A DNA stretch of 64,000 nt from Kalmusia sp. IMI 367209. Taxonomy: Eukaryota > Ascomycota > Dothideomycetes > Pleosporales > Didymosphaeriaceae. Positions within the stretch are counted from its first letter, which is position 1, and each line of letters opens with the position of its first letter. Positions 10,626 through 21,827 of the stretch are shown here, in pieces. The notes under the pieces were generated by a model. That model was not told the origin of the DNA. It ran no database searches and saw nothing but the letters and a program-made list of their open reading frames with translations. The position numbers were made by a program, and so were the translations under genes. The stretch lies in contig JAPEUQ010000024.1 of assembly GCA_027946365.1 (NCBI GenBank), positions 186,001 to 250,000 of the forward strand. Reading direction: 5' to 3'.

Positions 10626-13600
10626 AACAAAGTCACCACCCACCGCAAAGCGCATTTCCTCCGCGTCGCCCACTGGACCTTCGTATAATGCGACGACCTC
10701 TCCTCTCCTGTCGGCTCTCGGTGCCACCAAGACAGCAGCCCAATACACGAACGAGTGGACCAAATCACTACCTTTCTTCGCGAACCAAGCATCCCCAAGC
10801 AACGGCGGCATACCCATCAACGGCTCACCGCCACACTTTCAGAACTCACCGGGTGCCCGGGAGGGTATGTATGGGCAAGCTGCCGTATCTGCCTCGCCTC
10901 CTGCAATGGGCATGAACCCTCGAAGTAATCCGAACCAATACTCTAGCTTCGGTGGGCGATTACAAGGCTCGCCCCGTGAGTCACCGGCAAGAGACCGCAG
11001 GGCGTCCATGTTTTCTCACTATGGAGGCCGACCGACTTCTCAACAGTTTGCGGCAAATCCTCCTCTGCCCCATCAACCCCAAAGTCACTTTTATAACCTG
11101 CCAGATTTCGACCTCGGACTCAACAATGCCAATCCTGAGGGTATCGCTGCAGGCGAGGAGGGCTACTTTTGTGGCTTTGACACGCTTGGCATGGCAGGAG
11201 ACGAAGCGGCGCGAACCGCTGAGAATGTTCTTCTGGTAGGATATCAAGGTGGCATCGATGTGTTTCGCGTGGAGAAGGGCAAGATGGATGTTGTAGGCCG
11301 TCTGGAAGGATTAAGAGGTGGTGTTATAGGAGCGAAGATTCTTCCGTGGACCTCTCGGAGAGACCCACTATCCGCCTCGCGGCCTCTCATAGCTCTCACG
11401 ATCCATGGACCTGTCTTAGGTGATAACAGAAGTAGTAGCGGAAGCGATGTGCCTTCCATCATTGATGATAGCTCTTCGGACTCTCCGAGTCGTCCTGGTT
11501 CTCCCCGTGGTAATAGTGCTGCGAATGGAATCACCAATTACCAGACAACAGTGGAAATCTATTCTCTGAAAGAGAAACGCAAAGTCGCCGTGCTCTACCA
11601 GAGCCCATTCGCCTCGGTTACTGCTCCGGTCGATAGCCCTATGTTCCAACCACCGCCTCCTATCGGGGATTTCGTGGTCGATGCAAAAGGGAAATTCATA
11701 GTTGTAGCCTCTGGTACTAGCGGTGAAGTTTTCATATTCGCGCCCTATACAAAGGCGCGCGAAGACTATCAAGAGACTTTTCGATGCATAGGGAAGATAT
11801 GGACGACCGTGCAATCTCGAGAGCGGGCTAATCATTCCAGTGCATCTAGCGCCGCTGATGGTAGCCACGAAGAAGCACCTCCTGAGCAGTATGGCGTACC
11901 GATCTTATCATTATCGGAACGCTGGCTTGCCTTTACTCCGCCTGCGTCAAGTGCGCTGTTCCCTGTTAATGGCATCGCTTTAGCATCTCCTTATAATGAG
12001 CGACCTCCAGGTTTGGCGCATCATACCGTTCCGCCCCAACCCTCCGCAAACTGTATCGTCGATGCTCCTGAAGCAGCCAGCCTCATCAATCGTCTTACAA
12101 GGGAGGGTACGCAGGTCGCAATCAAAAGTGCAAGATGGGCCGCGGAGAAAGGCGTCCAAGCGTTTAAAAACTACATGAACAAGGGAACCTCACCCAATGG
12201 AACCACCGCATATGGAGCAGATCCCTCACAGCAATACTTTCCACCCACGCACGGCCACAATCAGGCTCCAAGACAGGAAGCTACAGTCATCTCGATCCTC
12301 GATCTCCAAAGACTCTACGATGCCGAAGAGACTAAGAGCAAAACTGCATTACATGCTATCGCCACCATTCCTGCAGCGTTGGGTTGCAGTCACCTCTCCT
12401 TCTCGCCAGGTGGCTTGATGTTAATGACAATCAGCAAGAAAGGAGACTTCCATGACGTTTGGGATCTCAAGCGCATGAACTTCAGACGGGCCCGTAAAAC
12501 CACGAGAGAGCAGCCAACAGGCCCGCATGTACGCCAAGTTGCTCGGTTCACTCGAATGACCGTCACAAACGTGGTAGATGTGGTGTGGTCCGCCCCACGA
12601 ATCGACAAAGTTGCAGTCGTTACAGACAAAGGCACTGTGCATATGTTCCTCATGCCTGCCAGCGCGTTCCAATGGCCACCGCCAAGGCGCATACGGAAAC
12701 CTCAAACAGATGGAATGAAAGATGATGCAACTAACGTTGTCCGAGGCGGTACCGTTAACTCTGCAATGCAAGCTATCAATGGCACAGTGAAACCCTTCCT
12801 GAACGCTATACGTCCAGGCAATAACACCAATGGCTCACGGTTTACATTCAAGAATCTCGGCATGACCCCAGCTGCCGGAGCGAAGTCCGGAAAAGCCGTG
12901 GCTGCAGAAGTGGGCAAATCGATCAACAATATTCGTCATGCCGGCGACAACAAGCTAACGTTGCCGACCTCTCCAAGTGGTGTCAAGGCTCATTCCATAC
13001 GATGGCTTACTGGGAAAGGGAGGGGACACATTGCCCTGGTCGCTGGTGGTGTGCTTCAAATCTATCGAGTGCAAATGCGAGCTGCAACGGGCAAGGGCAG
13101 ATCAACAAGTTCAACCTCAATTGTAAAGAAAAAGCTTGTTGAATTCGGTCTCGCGCCAATCCGTAACACAATACTTGCCCCTTCTATTTCTGCTCAACTG
13201 TATCCTCAGCCAGACGAGCCTGAAAATTTGCATGACATTCATGGCGACTGGCTTCCTCGATCGCTTCCTTCTCGCAGGGGAAGGCTTGGTGAGTCACTTG
13301 AGTTTTCCAATCATGATAAACAGACTCTAACTATAAGTCCATCGTCTAGGTACAGCAGCTAAGCAAATTAGCCTGACGCCTGCACCTCTGAGTTTCTCAG
13401 AGATAGAGACCAATCCGCCGTATCAGCCATTCTATACTGATCGGCGGGTTACGCGCTTTGTTTTCTCCCAATTGTCTACGAATACACGAATCAGCAGTAG
13501 CGAGTACCAGATGCCCGAGCTCGTATCCGACCTGCATCATGAGCACAATGAAACGCCATGGCTCTTCGGCCAGGACGTTGAGGCTCTTCGAATATCGTCT

Positions 13601-13819
13601 CCTGTAACTCAAACATATGATTCAGGAGACGAAGACGCGATTGCCGGCGTTGCAGCTCGGATAGAGAATAAGCTTGTTCGAAGAGACGGTGAGGAGGAGG
13701 TCGAGCAGGTTATTGTCACGACTAGGCGCCGACGTACGAGGAGAGACGGTGAGGAGGAAGAGGAAGGTTTCTTCGAAGATGATTGCGAAGTGCTTGATTT
13801 TGCTGAGGACCGGGTTTAG
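10626..13819 (+). CDS. BCAS3-type WD40 protein (autophagy-linked), 5' end unresolved
   Basis: Large beta-propeller protein of the BCAS3 family, whose animal member sits on the phagophore with PHAF1. The main exon runs to 13288. A 61-base intron (13289-13349, GTGAGT donor, TAG acceptor) joins it in phase to 13350-13819, giving GRLGTAAKQISLTP and a Glu/Asp/Arg-rich C-terminus. From ATG 10867 the product would be 963 residues, but the same frame stays open and protein-like back to an acceptor (TTCACAG) ending at 10625, so the true start probably lies in an upstream exon. A phase-compatible candidate is ATG 10292 with a donor at 10348 (intron about 278 bases). Conserved-looking core segments are NVLLVGYQGGIDVFRV, GAKILPW, CSHLSFSPGGLMLMTIS and the HDVWDLKR strand. 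The family call rests on remembered motif similarity, not a search. Confidence 0.78.
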
Positions 13820-14374
13820 AGTGGGATTTCCAACATTCGTTGATGCAATTTGATGTTCGCCGGTTCGCAACAGATACGGGACATCTTAATTCCGTCACAC
13901 CTCCAACTCGGGGTGAATATAGATTTGACGTACCGTTTATGGGGACTCAGCATGGAATGGTGCATGGGAGTGCTTTGGCTTGAGCTAACCTTGCTTTTGG
14001 TTTTTGCATTCATAAGAGGATACCTTGGATGGTCGGACGGCCGTTGTTTATAGGAAAGAGAACAAATAACACAATGTAAATGTTGCAGATAACTACTATT
14101 CAATCGTAACATGTATTGCAATATGACGATTTGCTGCCAAGTATGTAGTTCCAACATAGCTTAATATGTTGAGGCACATCAACTTCCATGCTTGACCTGT
14201 GATCTTTGGGATTGTGCTCCGGAGTGTTTTGGTGGAGGGAGCTGCGCAACTGAAAATAGTGCTGTGGTTCGTCCGCCAAGCCTTGCGTCACCCGACATTC
14301 TCCCAAAAACCACCGAAGCAGCCCTCGCTCACCACCACTCCTCATCCCCCCACAGGCTCGTCCAACCCCCAACC
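13820..14374. other. Intergenic spacer
   Basis: Tandem-gene spacer between the BCAS3-like and MPDU1-like genes. The last 100 bases are C-rich, as is common before fungal start codons. Nothing else is recognised. Confidence 0.4.
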
Positions 14375-15365
14375 ATGGAGTCCCTTCGCTCAGCTCTCCA
14401 ACCCATCACTCATAATCTCCCCGGTCCCGTCGTTGACACCGGCCGTACCCTACTAGGCCCATTTTGCTACAAGACGCTTATTCTGGACATCGACCCTCTC
14501 GCCTCGCCCGACTGTCTCAAGCTCGCCATCAGCAAGGGTCTTGGAATCGGTATCATCGCTGCCTCCTCCATCGTCAAGATCCCTCAGCTCCTCAAAATCC
14601 TCAATGCACAGTCCGCCGACGGCATCAGCTTCCTTGCCTACCTACTTGAGAGCGGGAGCTATCTGATTAGTCTCGCGTACAACGTGCGACACGGTTTTCC
14701 GTTCAGCACGTATGGCGAGACGGCATTGATTTTGGTGCAGAATGTGGTTATTGCAGGCTTGGTGCTAAAGTTTGGGGGAAAGGGCGTAGGCAGTGTCGGC
14801 GCATGGGTGGCGGGGTTGATCGCCGTGGGCGCGGCGCTCGCGAGGGAGGATGTGGTGGATTTCAAGACGTTGGGGTATTTGCAGGCGGGCGCGGGGGTGT
14901 TGAGTGTGGCGAGCAAGTTGCCGCAGATCTGGACGATTTATCAGCAGGGTGGGACGGGGCAGTTGAGTGCTTTTGCTGTAAGTCCTCTTTTTCCCTCTTT
15001 TTGGGATTCGAGACAAGGACTGCTGGTGTCTGAAGGGATATATTCTAACAGTTCTGTTCACAAAGGTTATCAATTACCTCCTCGGTTCCCTCTCGCGTAT
15101 CTTCACCACTCTTCAGGAAGTTCCCGACCCGCTGATTCTATACAACTTCATCGCGGGCTTTGCGCTTAACGCTATCCTCGCGCTGCAGATGCTGGTCTAT
15201 TGGAACAGTCCCACCTCGAAGAAGACGGAGAGCAAGAAACTTAATAAGCCTATTGCAGGGGATAAGAACAAGAAGAAGGCAGCGAACGCGACAGCGAGTG
15301 GTGCTCCAAGTTATGCGAAGGCGGCCACAAAGAGCCCTGCGCCTACCACGAGGCGTCGGGGATAG
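14375..15365 (+). CDS. MPDU1/Lec35-like PQ-loop membrane protein
   Basis: Two exons, 14375-14977 and 15066-15365, separated by an 88-base phase-0 intron (GTAAGT donor), encode 300 residues. The protein has two PQ-loop motifs (SSIVKIPQLLKIL and ASKLPQIWTIYQQGGTGQLS) within seven or so hydrophobic segments, the layout of mannose-P-dolichol utilisation defect 1. In animals that protein is needed for use of dolichol-linked mannose and glucose at the ER membrane; the exact activity is unsettled. The C-terminus is a Lys/Ala-rich cytosolic-type tail ending in TTRRRG. The start is the first ATG after a C-rich leader; the longer open frame upstream lacks an ATG near its beginning. A vacuolar or ER PQ-loop transporter of another subfamily is the main alternative. 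Confidence 0.87.
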
Positions 15366-15887
15366 CTGTGCTTACCCAATTGGTATAGCTCTGCTTATGT
15401 TGTCGCGTTGGATACTTTAATCTTAATTATGCCAGCTTTTCGTTTGAGCCTATTCGTAGTTGCCGTGAGCTTTCGAGGGACAGACGACTTGTGCGACAGT
15501 GCATCTTGACGTGCCTCGCTCTATATTACAAGTGCATGTGTTGTGTCCATCGGGTACGCTGAGGTGACTCGCATGCTCTTTACTGCCACCTTGACACGCA
15601 AAGTTGACGTCAGAAGTGACTGAACGTGCAGAAATTTATTTCATCCTCATAATATGTACGTATACTTTGTACCTGTAGGTAGCGCATGGATGATCAAGCT
15701 ATGCATAGCTCAAAAGCCCCTCAGATCACGATGAAAGCGTGAAGCATATGCTTTCCTACCAACACAATCTTTGCTCCACGTTTGGGTATCACCAAGAAGG
15801 TAACTCTAAGTGGTTCGTAAATTCATAGAGTATGTGAGAACCAATTTTCGATCTTGACACACCACTGCAGATGGTCTACAACAGGAA
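15366..15887. other. Convergent intergenic spacer
   Basis: 3' flanks of the MPDU1-like gene (+) and the MFS gene (-). AT-richer than the genes. Nothing else is recognised. Confidence 0.4.
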
Positions 15888-17979
15888 CTAATCTCTCCCA
15901 TCCATGATCTCTTTTGCGAACTTGCTTCTCCACCGGATTTTCGGCCCGTAGAAGACTAAAACCCACGGCACGATAGTGAGAAGTGTCCCGATGCCGCCAA
16001 GAAGACTCGATGCGCCGCCGAAGGTGAGCTTGTCGTACATTTGGCGCGTAACCAGTGGGAAGACACCGCCTATCTAGCGTCAGCTTTCATCCGTTCCCCT
16101 ACAGAATCAAGTTGCCAGAAGGAAAATTATCCACCTACCTAGCATGTTCCTGCAAAAACTCTGTGCCGCCAACGCCGAACTCGCATACCGATGATATGTA
16201 TCCGCGAGATAGTTGAAGGTGGAAAGATATATGCTGAAAATACCAATCGTCGCAATCGTAATCGCAATAGCAGGCACAATCCAATGAATCTCGGAGAAAC
16301 TCGTCCATCCAAACATGAACAACCCAATCGGCATGCACGCGCTCTCGATGCACGCAAAATATAACCTCCCTTCGGGCGTGTTCGCCAGCTTCCCATGCTT
16401 CTTCGCAATTTTCTCCTGGTAGATGGACAAAATGGTTGCAATGATGGACCCGACGCACATAGCGGCGAACACGGCATTAGCTTGTTGGAGGGAGAAGCCG
16501 TGGTTGCGTTGGAAGACGAGCGGGATGGCGGCGAGGGTGAGGTACAAGACGGCCCAGGAGAAAGCGACCCAGAGGCTGAAGAAGAATACCACCGGCTCCG
16601 TAAATAGTAGCCTGAACGGCCTGAACAAGGATACTCGGATCATGCTGATCAAGCTGCTGCGTTCCTCGTCCTCCTTCACTTTCCAGCGGATGCGCTGCGG
16701 GGCTACCTTTCCATCTGGCCTCGCCATGTTGACGGTGTAGTAGCCTGCTGCTTCGCGCGCGGCGTACCATGCATTGAGGGCCTTCGCTTTGCGGCTGAGC
16801 AGCACGCTACCTCGGGTCTCTTTGAAGGTTACGCAGATGACGGCTACGGCAGAGGCCCCCATGATGGTCTGCATGTAGAAGATCCAGCGCCAGGTGGTGT
16901 TCTGGGCGATGAAGCCGCAGACGAGCGGGCCCCAGCCGGTGCCAAAGAGAGCGCTGCCAGAGAAGAGCGCCATGGGCGTGTTGCGATATTCCGTGTGGTA
17001 AATGTCGGATACAACGCCGCCAACTGTGGACCGTCAGTACGGAAACTCTTAAGTAGGATGCACAGTGGATGATGTTAAGAATTAGTTAGCTCGGGTGTTC
17101 AGTAGGTACCTAATGATTAGTGTTCCTTAAGACTATATCATCATGATATGGACAGGTTTAAAGGACAAGGCTGTAAACGTATTCGGGCTTCTCGTCATCC
17201 ACTGTGAGAGTAAATACGTACCCATGGTCGAAAACGTAGACCCTCCTACGCCGGCGAAGAAGCGAACGACAAGCATGCCAGCGTAGGAACGCGTCAATCC
17301 GGTACAGAGCTGGCAAATTACGAAGAGGATCCCCGACGCGATGAAGACCGGTCTCCGTCCGTTGACCTCAGAAAAAGGTGCCAGAATCATGGGTGCTACC
17401 GCGAAGCCTAGCACATGATTAGCGACAGTGCTTCCAGGCTCCGTGCTTGATTGAACCACGTCTATCCAATGCAACGAAAAAGCACTTACCACAAGTAAAC
17501 ATGGTGATGCCTACGAACGCAGCAACACTGCTAATGTGCCATTCTTCAGTCATTTGCCCGACACCAGGGCTATACGATCCAGCCGAGAAAGCGGTCAAGG
17601 CTGTAATGAAGCAAGCGATGTAGATTGTCATGTTCTTCCTGGTCTCGGGCCACTCGAAGGGCGAAGCATATTTCTTCAAGTTCGGCGCCTCGGGCGACGG
17701 GTCTTGGCCTTCTCTTGTTGGATATATGGATGTTGGTGGAGGCAATTCGGTCGCATAGGTGAGATAGTGATATACGATTTCTCCGAGCTCATGTTCTTCA
17801 CGCTCCAGTTCATCGTTGCTGCCGTCCTTCTCATCGAAGTTGTCGGGTGTGCATGTGGGGTCGGCTGGACCCTGGTGGGATACGCCTGGGCCTTTTGGAG
17901 CATCGCTTATTCCCGGGGCTTCATCGCGAAGACGAAGTTGAGAGGCCGTCATGGGCAGCTCAATCTCTGGATCCGCCAT
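15888..17979 (-). CDS. MFS transporter, DHA1 drug/polyamine type
   Basis: Twelve-helix major-facilitator exporter of the fungal DHA1 (Tpo/Flr-like) group. There are four exons: 17979-17490, 17407-17222, 17023-16139 and 16069-15888; all junctions keep phase 1, and the sum is 580 residues. The N-terminal 110 residues are cytosolic and acidic, followed by NMTIYIACFITALTAFSAGSY (helix 1). The MFS motif A region is LAPFSEVNGRRPVF, and the helix 5 region GTGWGPLVCGFIAQ is typical of drug:H+ antiporters. The last exon supplies helices 11-12 (SLLGGIGTLLTIVPWVLVFYGP) and a basic tail. The substrate cannot be told from sequence; no cluster partner sits beside it, so a general detoxification or polyamine role is as likely as metabolite export. 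It is divergent from the peroxiredoxin gene. Confidence 0.9.
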
Positions 17980-19629
17980 GGCTCGAAGTAGGCACCTATG
18001 CCGGATCGAAGGCGTCTCAGGCCAAGCCGGGATGGGGAAGGAAGATGTAGGGGAGTCACAGAGGTTATGAATTCTGCCATTGTGACGAGACCCACAAGCG
18101 GTCAGTTTGGACCTAGGGTCCCGATAGTTTCGCGATTAAGCAGCAAGCGCGTCGGCGGGGCGTCTGTTCGCGGATGAATGCCGGGGATAGGGTTGGTGAG
18201 TGCGGGAATACGGTGAATAGGACGCCAAATGCCCGGAGATTAACACAGCTGACGCATTTTGCTGCTGAGAAGATTGGAGCTTCTACGTATAGAGTGTAGC
18301 TACGCGGAGCAAAAATGGTCAAAAGTGGGGTAGATCTTCACTAGAGCCATTGGTGATGGCCAGCAGGTTGGAGGTGGGCTCGGATGTAGGATGAAGGATT
18401 GCTAATGCACTCAGGGTACGCAGGCCATGCTGTGACAAGATACTTGTGTATGTTTACTCAAAGCGTAGAGTGAGATCACGTGCCTGGTAGAATGCAAACG
18501 TAGACGGCATAGCTCTTTGCATGAGAAGAGATGGTCGTCACGTGTAATCGCGTGGCGCGTAGGTCGACCATGTCACTATTTGATGTTCCATCCGAACATG
18601 GCCGTGATGGCACTGGTCTAGAAGCTGTAATTGACCAGCAGCTGTAGTGACACGGCCGGAAGCCATGCTCGCATCCGCAGTTGTTATGCGGCTTGTCCGG
18701 CAGCCATCTACGGACGATCCCGTGCCTCGTAGGGCGTATCCCACGTGCTCTAGCTGGTCTCCACTGGTTCATGGCAGAGAAGTTGCTACGGGCGCGAATC
18801 ACGACTGCAGCTACAACAGGGGTGGTGACCAGGCAAGACTAGAAAATTGCGGTGCTTCTCTCTGCCTCTCTCCCTCTCAGACGCGTGACTCACCGGTAGC
18901 AAAGAGAGTCAAGACTTTCCCCAATACCTTGAAGAACGTAGTCAGTTCTTGGGCGTTGTTCACACGTGGCCCCTTTTCGCGATGCTAGAACGGGGCCGCG
19001 TTGGCTTGGGTGCATCCAAGGACCAAGATATCCACCTCAAGACTGATTGTATGGCCGAAATCGGAGGTCTACAAGTCGATCCATTACCCACCGCCCTGGA
19101 AAATGGGAGAGACAAGAAGTGCGTTGGGCCTTTGCCGGATGGTGGTATGGATGAGCGCTCGAAGATGCCGAGAAACATGCAATATCCGTCGAGGGTTGCG
19201 GCACTGGCTGCTTCTGGCGTGACGCTCCTGACCGCCTTGCCCGGTTGGATGCGGATTGGCTTGGGTGCGTTCTGGTGGCGGCGCAACGAGGCAGAAAAGG
19301 TTTTTGTTGCCCACAAGAGAGGATTGCGTGCTCGCCGCCAAAGCACGCCATACCCAATCCGATAGCTGTGAGCCACTGGTAGCGGTATACAAGAGGGGTC
19401 GAGACGAGCATTCCGGCCGCTCTCTCCACCAAATTTCATCCTCGACACTCTCCGACGCCCGTGTTGCTCCCAGAGAAAGACGCTGCATCTTCACTGCTCA
19501 TCCGGTTCCAGCATATCAACAACAACCCCCAGGTAAGGAAGCTTATGCCGCACCCCCATGCCGGCGCTGCTACCCCGCTACCCCTCATTGCTCTCTCTCT
19601 CTCTGACTGACGCCCCCCGCGAAGACACA
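17980..19629. other. Divergent intergenic region with CT tract
   Basis: About 1.65 kb between the MFS gene (-) and peroxiredoxin (+). Frames of 100-160 codons occur on both strands around 18.9-19.5 kb but overlap each other and show no domain. A CT-dinucleotide tract (about 19590-19604) lies just upstream of the peroxiredoxin ATG, a common fungal core-promoter or leader feature. Confidence 0.45.
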
Positions 19630-20369
19630 ATGGCCAACGAACAGCGCCCCGAGCCTCTGCGCCTCGGCTCGACCGCGCCTAACTTCAAGGCCGACACCAC
19701 CAAGGGCCCCATCGATTTCCACGACTTCATTGGCGACAACTGGGTGGTGCTCTTCTCTCACCCCGAGGACTACACGCCCGTCTGCACCACGGAGCTGGGC
19801 GCCTTCGCGAAGCTCGAGCCCGAGTTCAGCAAGCGCGGCGTCAAGCTCATCGGCCTGTCGGCCAACACCATCGACAGCCATGAGGGCTGGATCCGCGACA
19901 TCGACGAGATCAGCGGCAGCAAGCTCAACTTCCCCATCATCGGCGACAAGGAGCGCAAGGTAGCATATGCCTATGACATGTAAGTGCGCCCGGGCGCCCC
20001 GTGACGGTGCAGAGCTCACCTGGCGGCAGGCTTGACTACCAGGACACGACCAACGTCGACTCCAAGGGCATTGCCTTCACCATCCGCTCCGTCTTCATCA
20101 TCGACCCCAAGAAGACGATCCGCCTCATCCTCTCGTACCCCGCCTCCACCGGCCGCAACACGGCCGAGGTGCTCCGCGTCGTCGACTCGCTCCAGACGGG
20201 CGACAAGCACCGCGTGACGACGCCCATCAACTGGGTTCCTGGTGACGATGTCATCGTGCACCCCAGCGTCAACAACGACCAGGCCAAGGAGCTGTTCCCC
20301 AACTTCAAGATCGTGAAGCCATACCTCCGATTCACCCCGCTCCCCAAGGAGAAGACGTCTGCGGCATAG
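19630..20369 (+). CDS. 1-Cys peroxiredoxin (Prx6 type)
   Basis: Thiol peroxidase that reduces H2O2 and organic hydroperoxides. Two exons, 19630-19979 and 20030-20369, flank a 50-base intron that splits the Met codon before LDYQD; the product is 229 residues. The peroxidatic cysteine lies in HPEDYTPVCTTE (Cys52), and it is the only cysteine in the protein, so no resolving cysteine is available and a 1-Cys mechanism follows. The C-terminal extension (NWVPGDDVIVHPSV, then PYLRFTPLP) is characteristic of the Prx6/Prx1 subfamily. No mitochondrial presequence is visible, unlike yeast Prx1, so a cytosolic or nuclear location is inferred. Codon use is strongly GC-biased compared with most neighbours, suggesting high expression. 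Confidence 0.95.
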
Positions 20370-20381
20370 GTGGGTGTGAGA

Positions 20382-20447
20382 AGGTAGGGTAGGCAGGGCA
20401 GGCAGGGCAGGCAGGGTAGGTAGGCAAGGTAGGCAGGGTAGGCATGG
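20382..20447 (+). repeat. G-rich GGCAGGGCA-type tandem repeat
   Basis: Imperfect short tandem array built from GGCAGG, GGTAGG and GGCAAGG units, starting about 12 bases after the peroxiredoxin stop codon. Four GGG runs spaced by six-base loops at 20387-20416 fit the G-quadruplex pattern G3-N1-7 repeated four times. Confidence 0.85.
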
Positions 20448-21827
20448 TCAGCGCATTCAGGCGTTGCATGGGTGGCGGAAATTCGATGGCAGGGCTTGGA
20501 CAGGAGATTGGAGTCGGACGTTTATGCTTCTAGAACGGCATGGGATGCTTCGAAGCTTGTCCGTTCGGGTGCCGCCATGCGATAGGGCTGAAGGCCATCG
20601 GTAGCCAAAATGGAAGATACCAAGCACTCTGCACGCTGCCATTTGCACTCTCTACTCTCCTGAGACCCCTCGCTCGCAATGACTCGCCGTGATGTCCCTC
20701 TGCCCCTCTGCCCCTCTGCCTCCTCCTCTGCGCCGCTATGATGAACCAGTGGAACATGTAAGGACTCGTGCGCAACGCGCTCTCATTTGCTCATTTGCTC
20801 ATTTGCCACGACCCCCGGCACTGATTGCGCGCGCTATTCCGCCAGGGCCGTGCTGAGAGGCTTGAACCCAGGGGAACGGATCTTGTTATAACCCTCCTGC
20901 GGGCGGCGGAGCTGTGCGACGCTTCTGCATCCTGTCTGCCCACCGTTGGAACCGAATTTCACGTCCTTTGTTTGTTGTCCAGGCGGCCTCTGCGCCTCTG
21001 CACCTCTGTGCCCCTGCTTGCGCGTATTCATCCAGAGCGGAGAGCGGAGAGCGGAGACCAGGCTGAAGCGCTCCGTGCCCTCGCGTGGCCATCCTTCAGC
21101 TCGTCACCCCATTTCTATTCTCGTCCCCAGCTGCTGTCGCGGCTCGTCCGAAGACCGCCTCTCTCTCTCGCCCTTTGTCCGCGCGCTGCGTCCTTGCATT
21201 CCTCAGGTTCTAGCAGCCTCGCGCCGAGACCCCGCTAGCCGCTTCCACCCTAGCCCACCGAGAACCTTTGCGCCCAAACGCACGACTGCTGCCTCTTCTC
21301 CACACCGTCGGCTGCTGCAGTACCGCTCCCAACGCTCTTTGCTCTCATTTCGCCTCTCTTCCGCCAGTCTCCGCCCGCTGTGCGTGGCGTCTCCAACGTA
21401 AGGCCGCGACTCTCCTTCAACCCTCCATACGACCCCTCCATTCCTTCTCCCCAGAGCACGTGTCACGGCCCTCTTTCATAGTGCGACCTTGCAAGCTCCT
21501 CAGCCCCAGTGCGTGCGCAGGGAGACATTGTAGAGACCAGTCCAATGTTTTCCGTCTCCCCTCAGCATCGCTCTAGCGAACACCCAATCTTGTCCTACGA
21601 CGGTGTGCAGATGCAGCCCGCGGTACCATGTCGGTGCTACCATACACTCGCACTGCATGTGTATTATGTGTATCCCTTCCTAATGTGCACACATGGCTTG
21701 ATCGGCTATCCCTGCTATGGTTCATCGTCTGCAGCTGCGATAAAAAGTGGCCGTTGAAAACCCACAAGTGGTCCCCTTTCGCACCTTCCTGCTCTCCTTT
21801 GGTCTCCATCGAGTTTCAACACTGACA
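20448..21827. other. Intergenic / long leader region
   Basis: About 1.4 kb before the kelch-BTB gene. Pyrimidine-rich plus-strand sequence (CCTCTGCCC and CTCTGC runs near 20700 and 21000) gives long, low-information frames. A short ATG frame at 21543 could be an upstream exon or uORF of the kelch-BTB gene. No independent gene is supported. Confidence 0.4.

Noticed and set aside
18949..19494. Frames of 130-160 codons on both strands before peroxiredoxin
   Set aside because: Mutually overlapping, no domain, in a divergent promoter region.
15888..20369. Resistance or biosynthetic cluster around the MFS transporter
   Set aside because: No synthase, P450 or transcription factor nearby; the neighbours are housekeeping genes.
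20825..21576. Overlapping plus-strand frames of 100-150 codons
   Set aside because: Pyrimidine-rich leader-type sequence with Ser/Pro/Arg/Leu bias; no domain and no splice logic.
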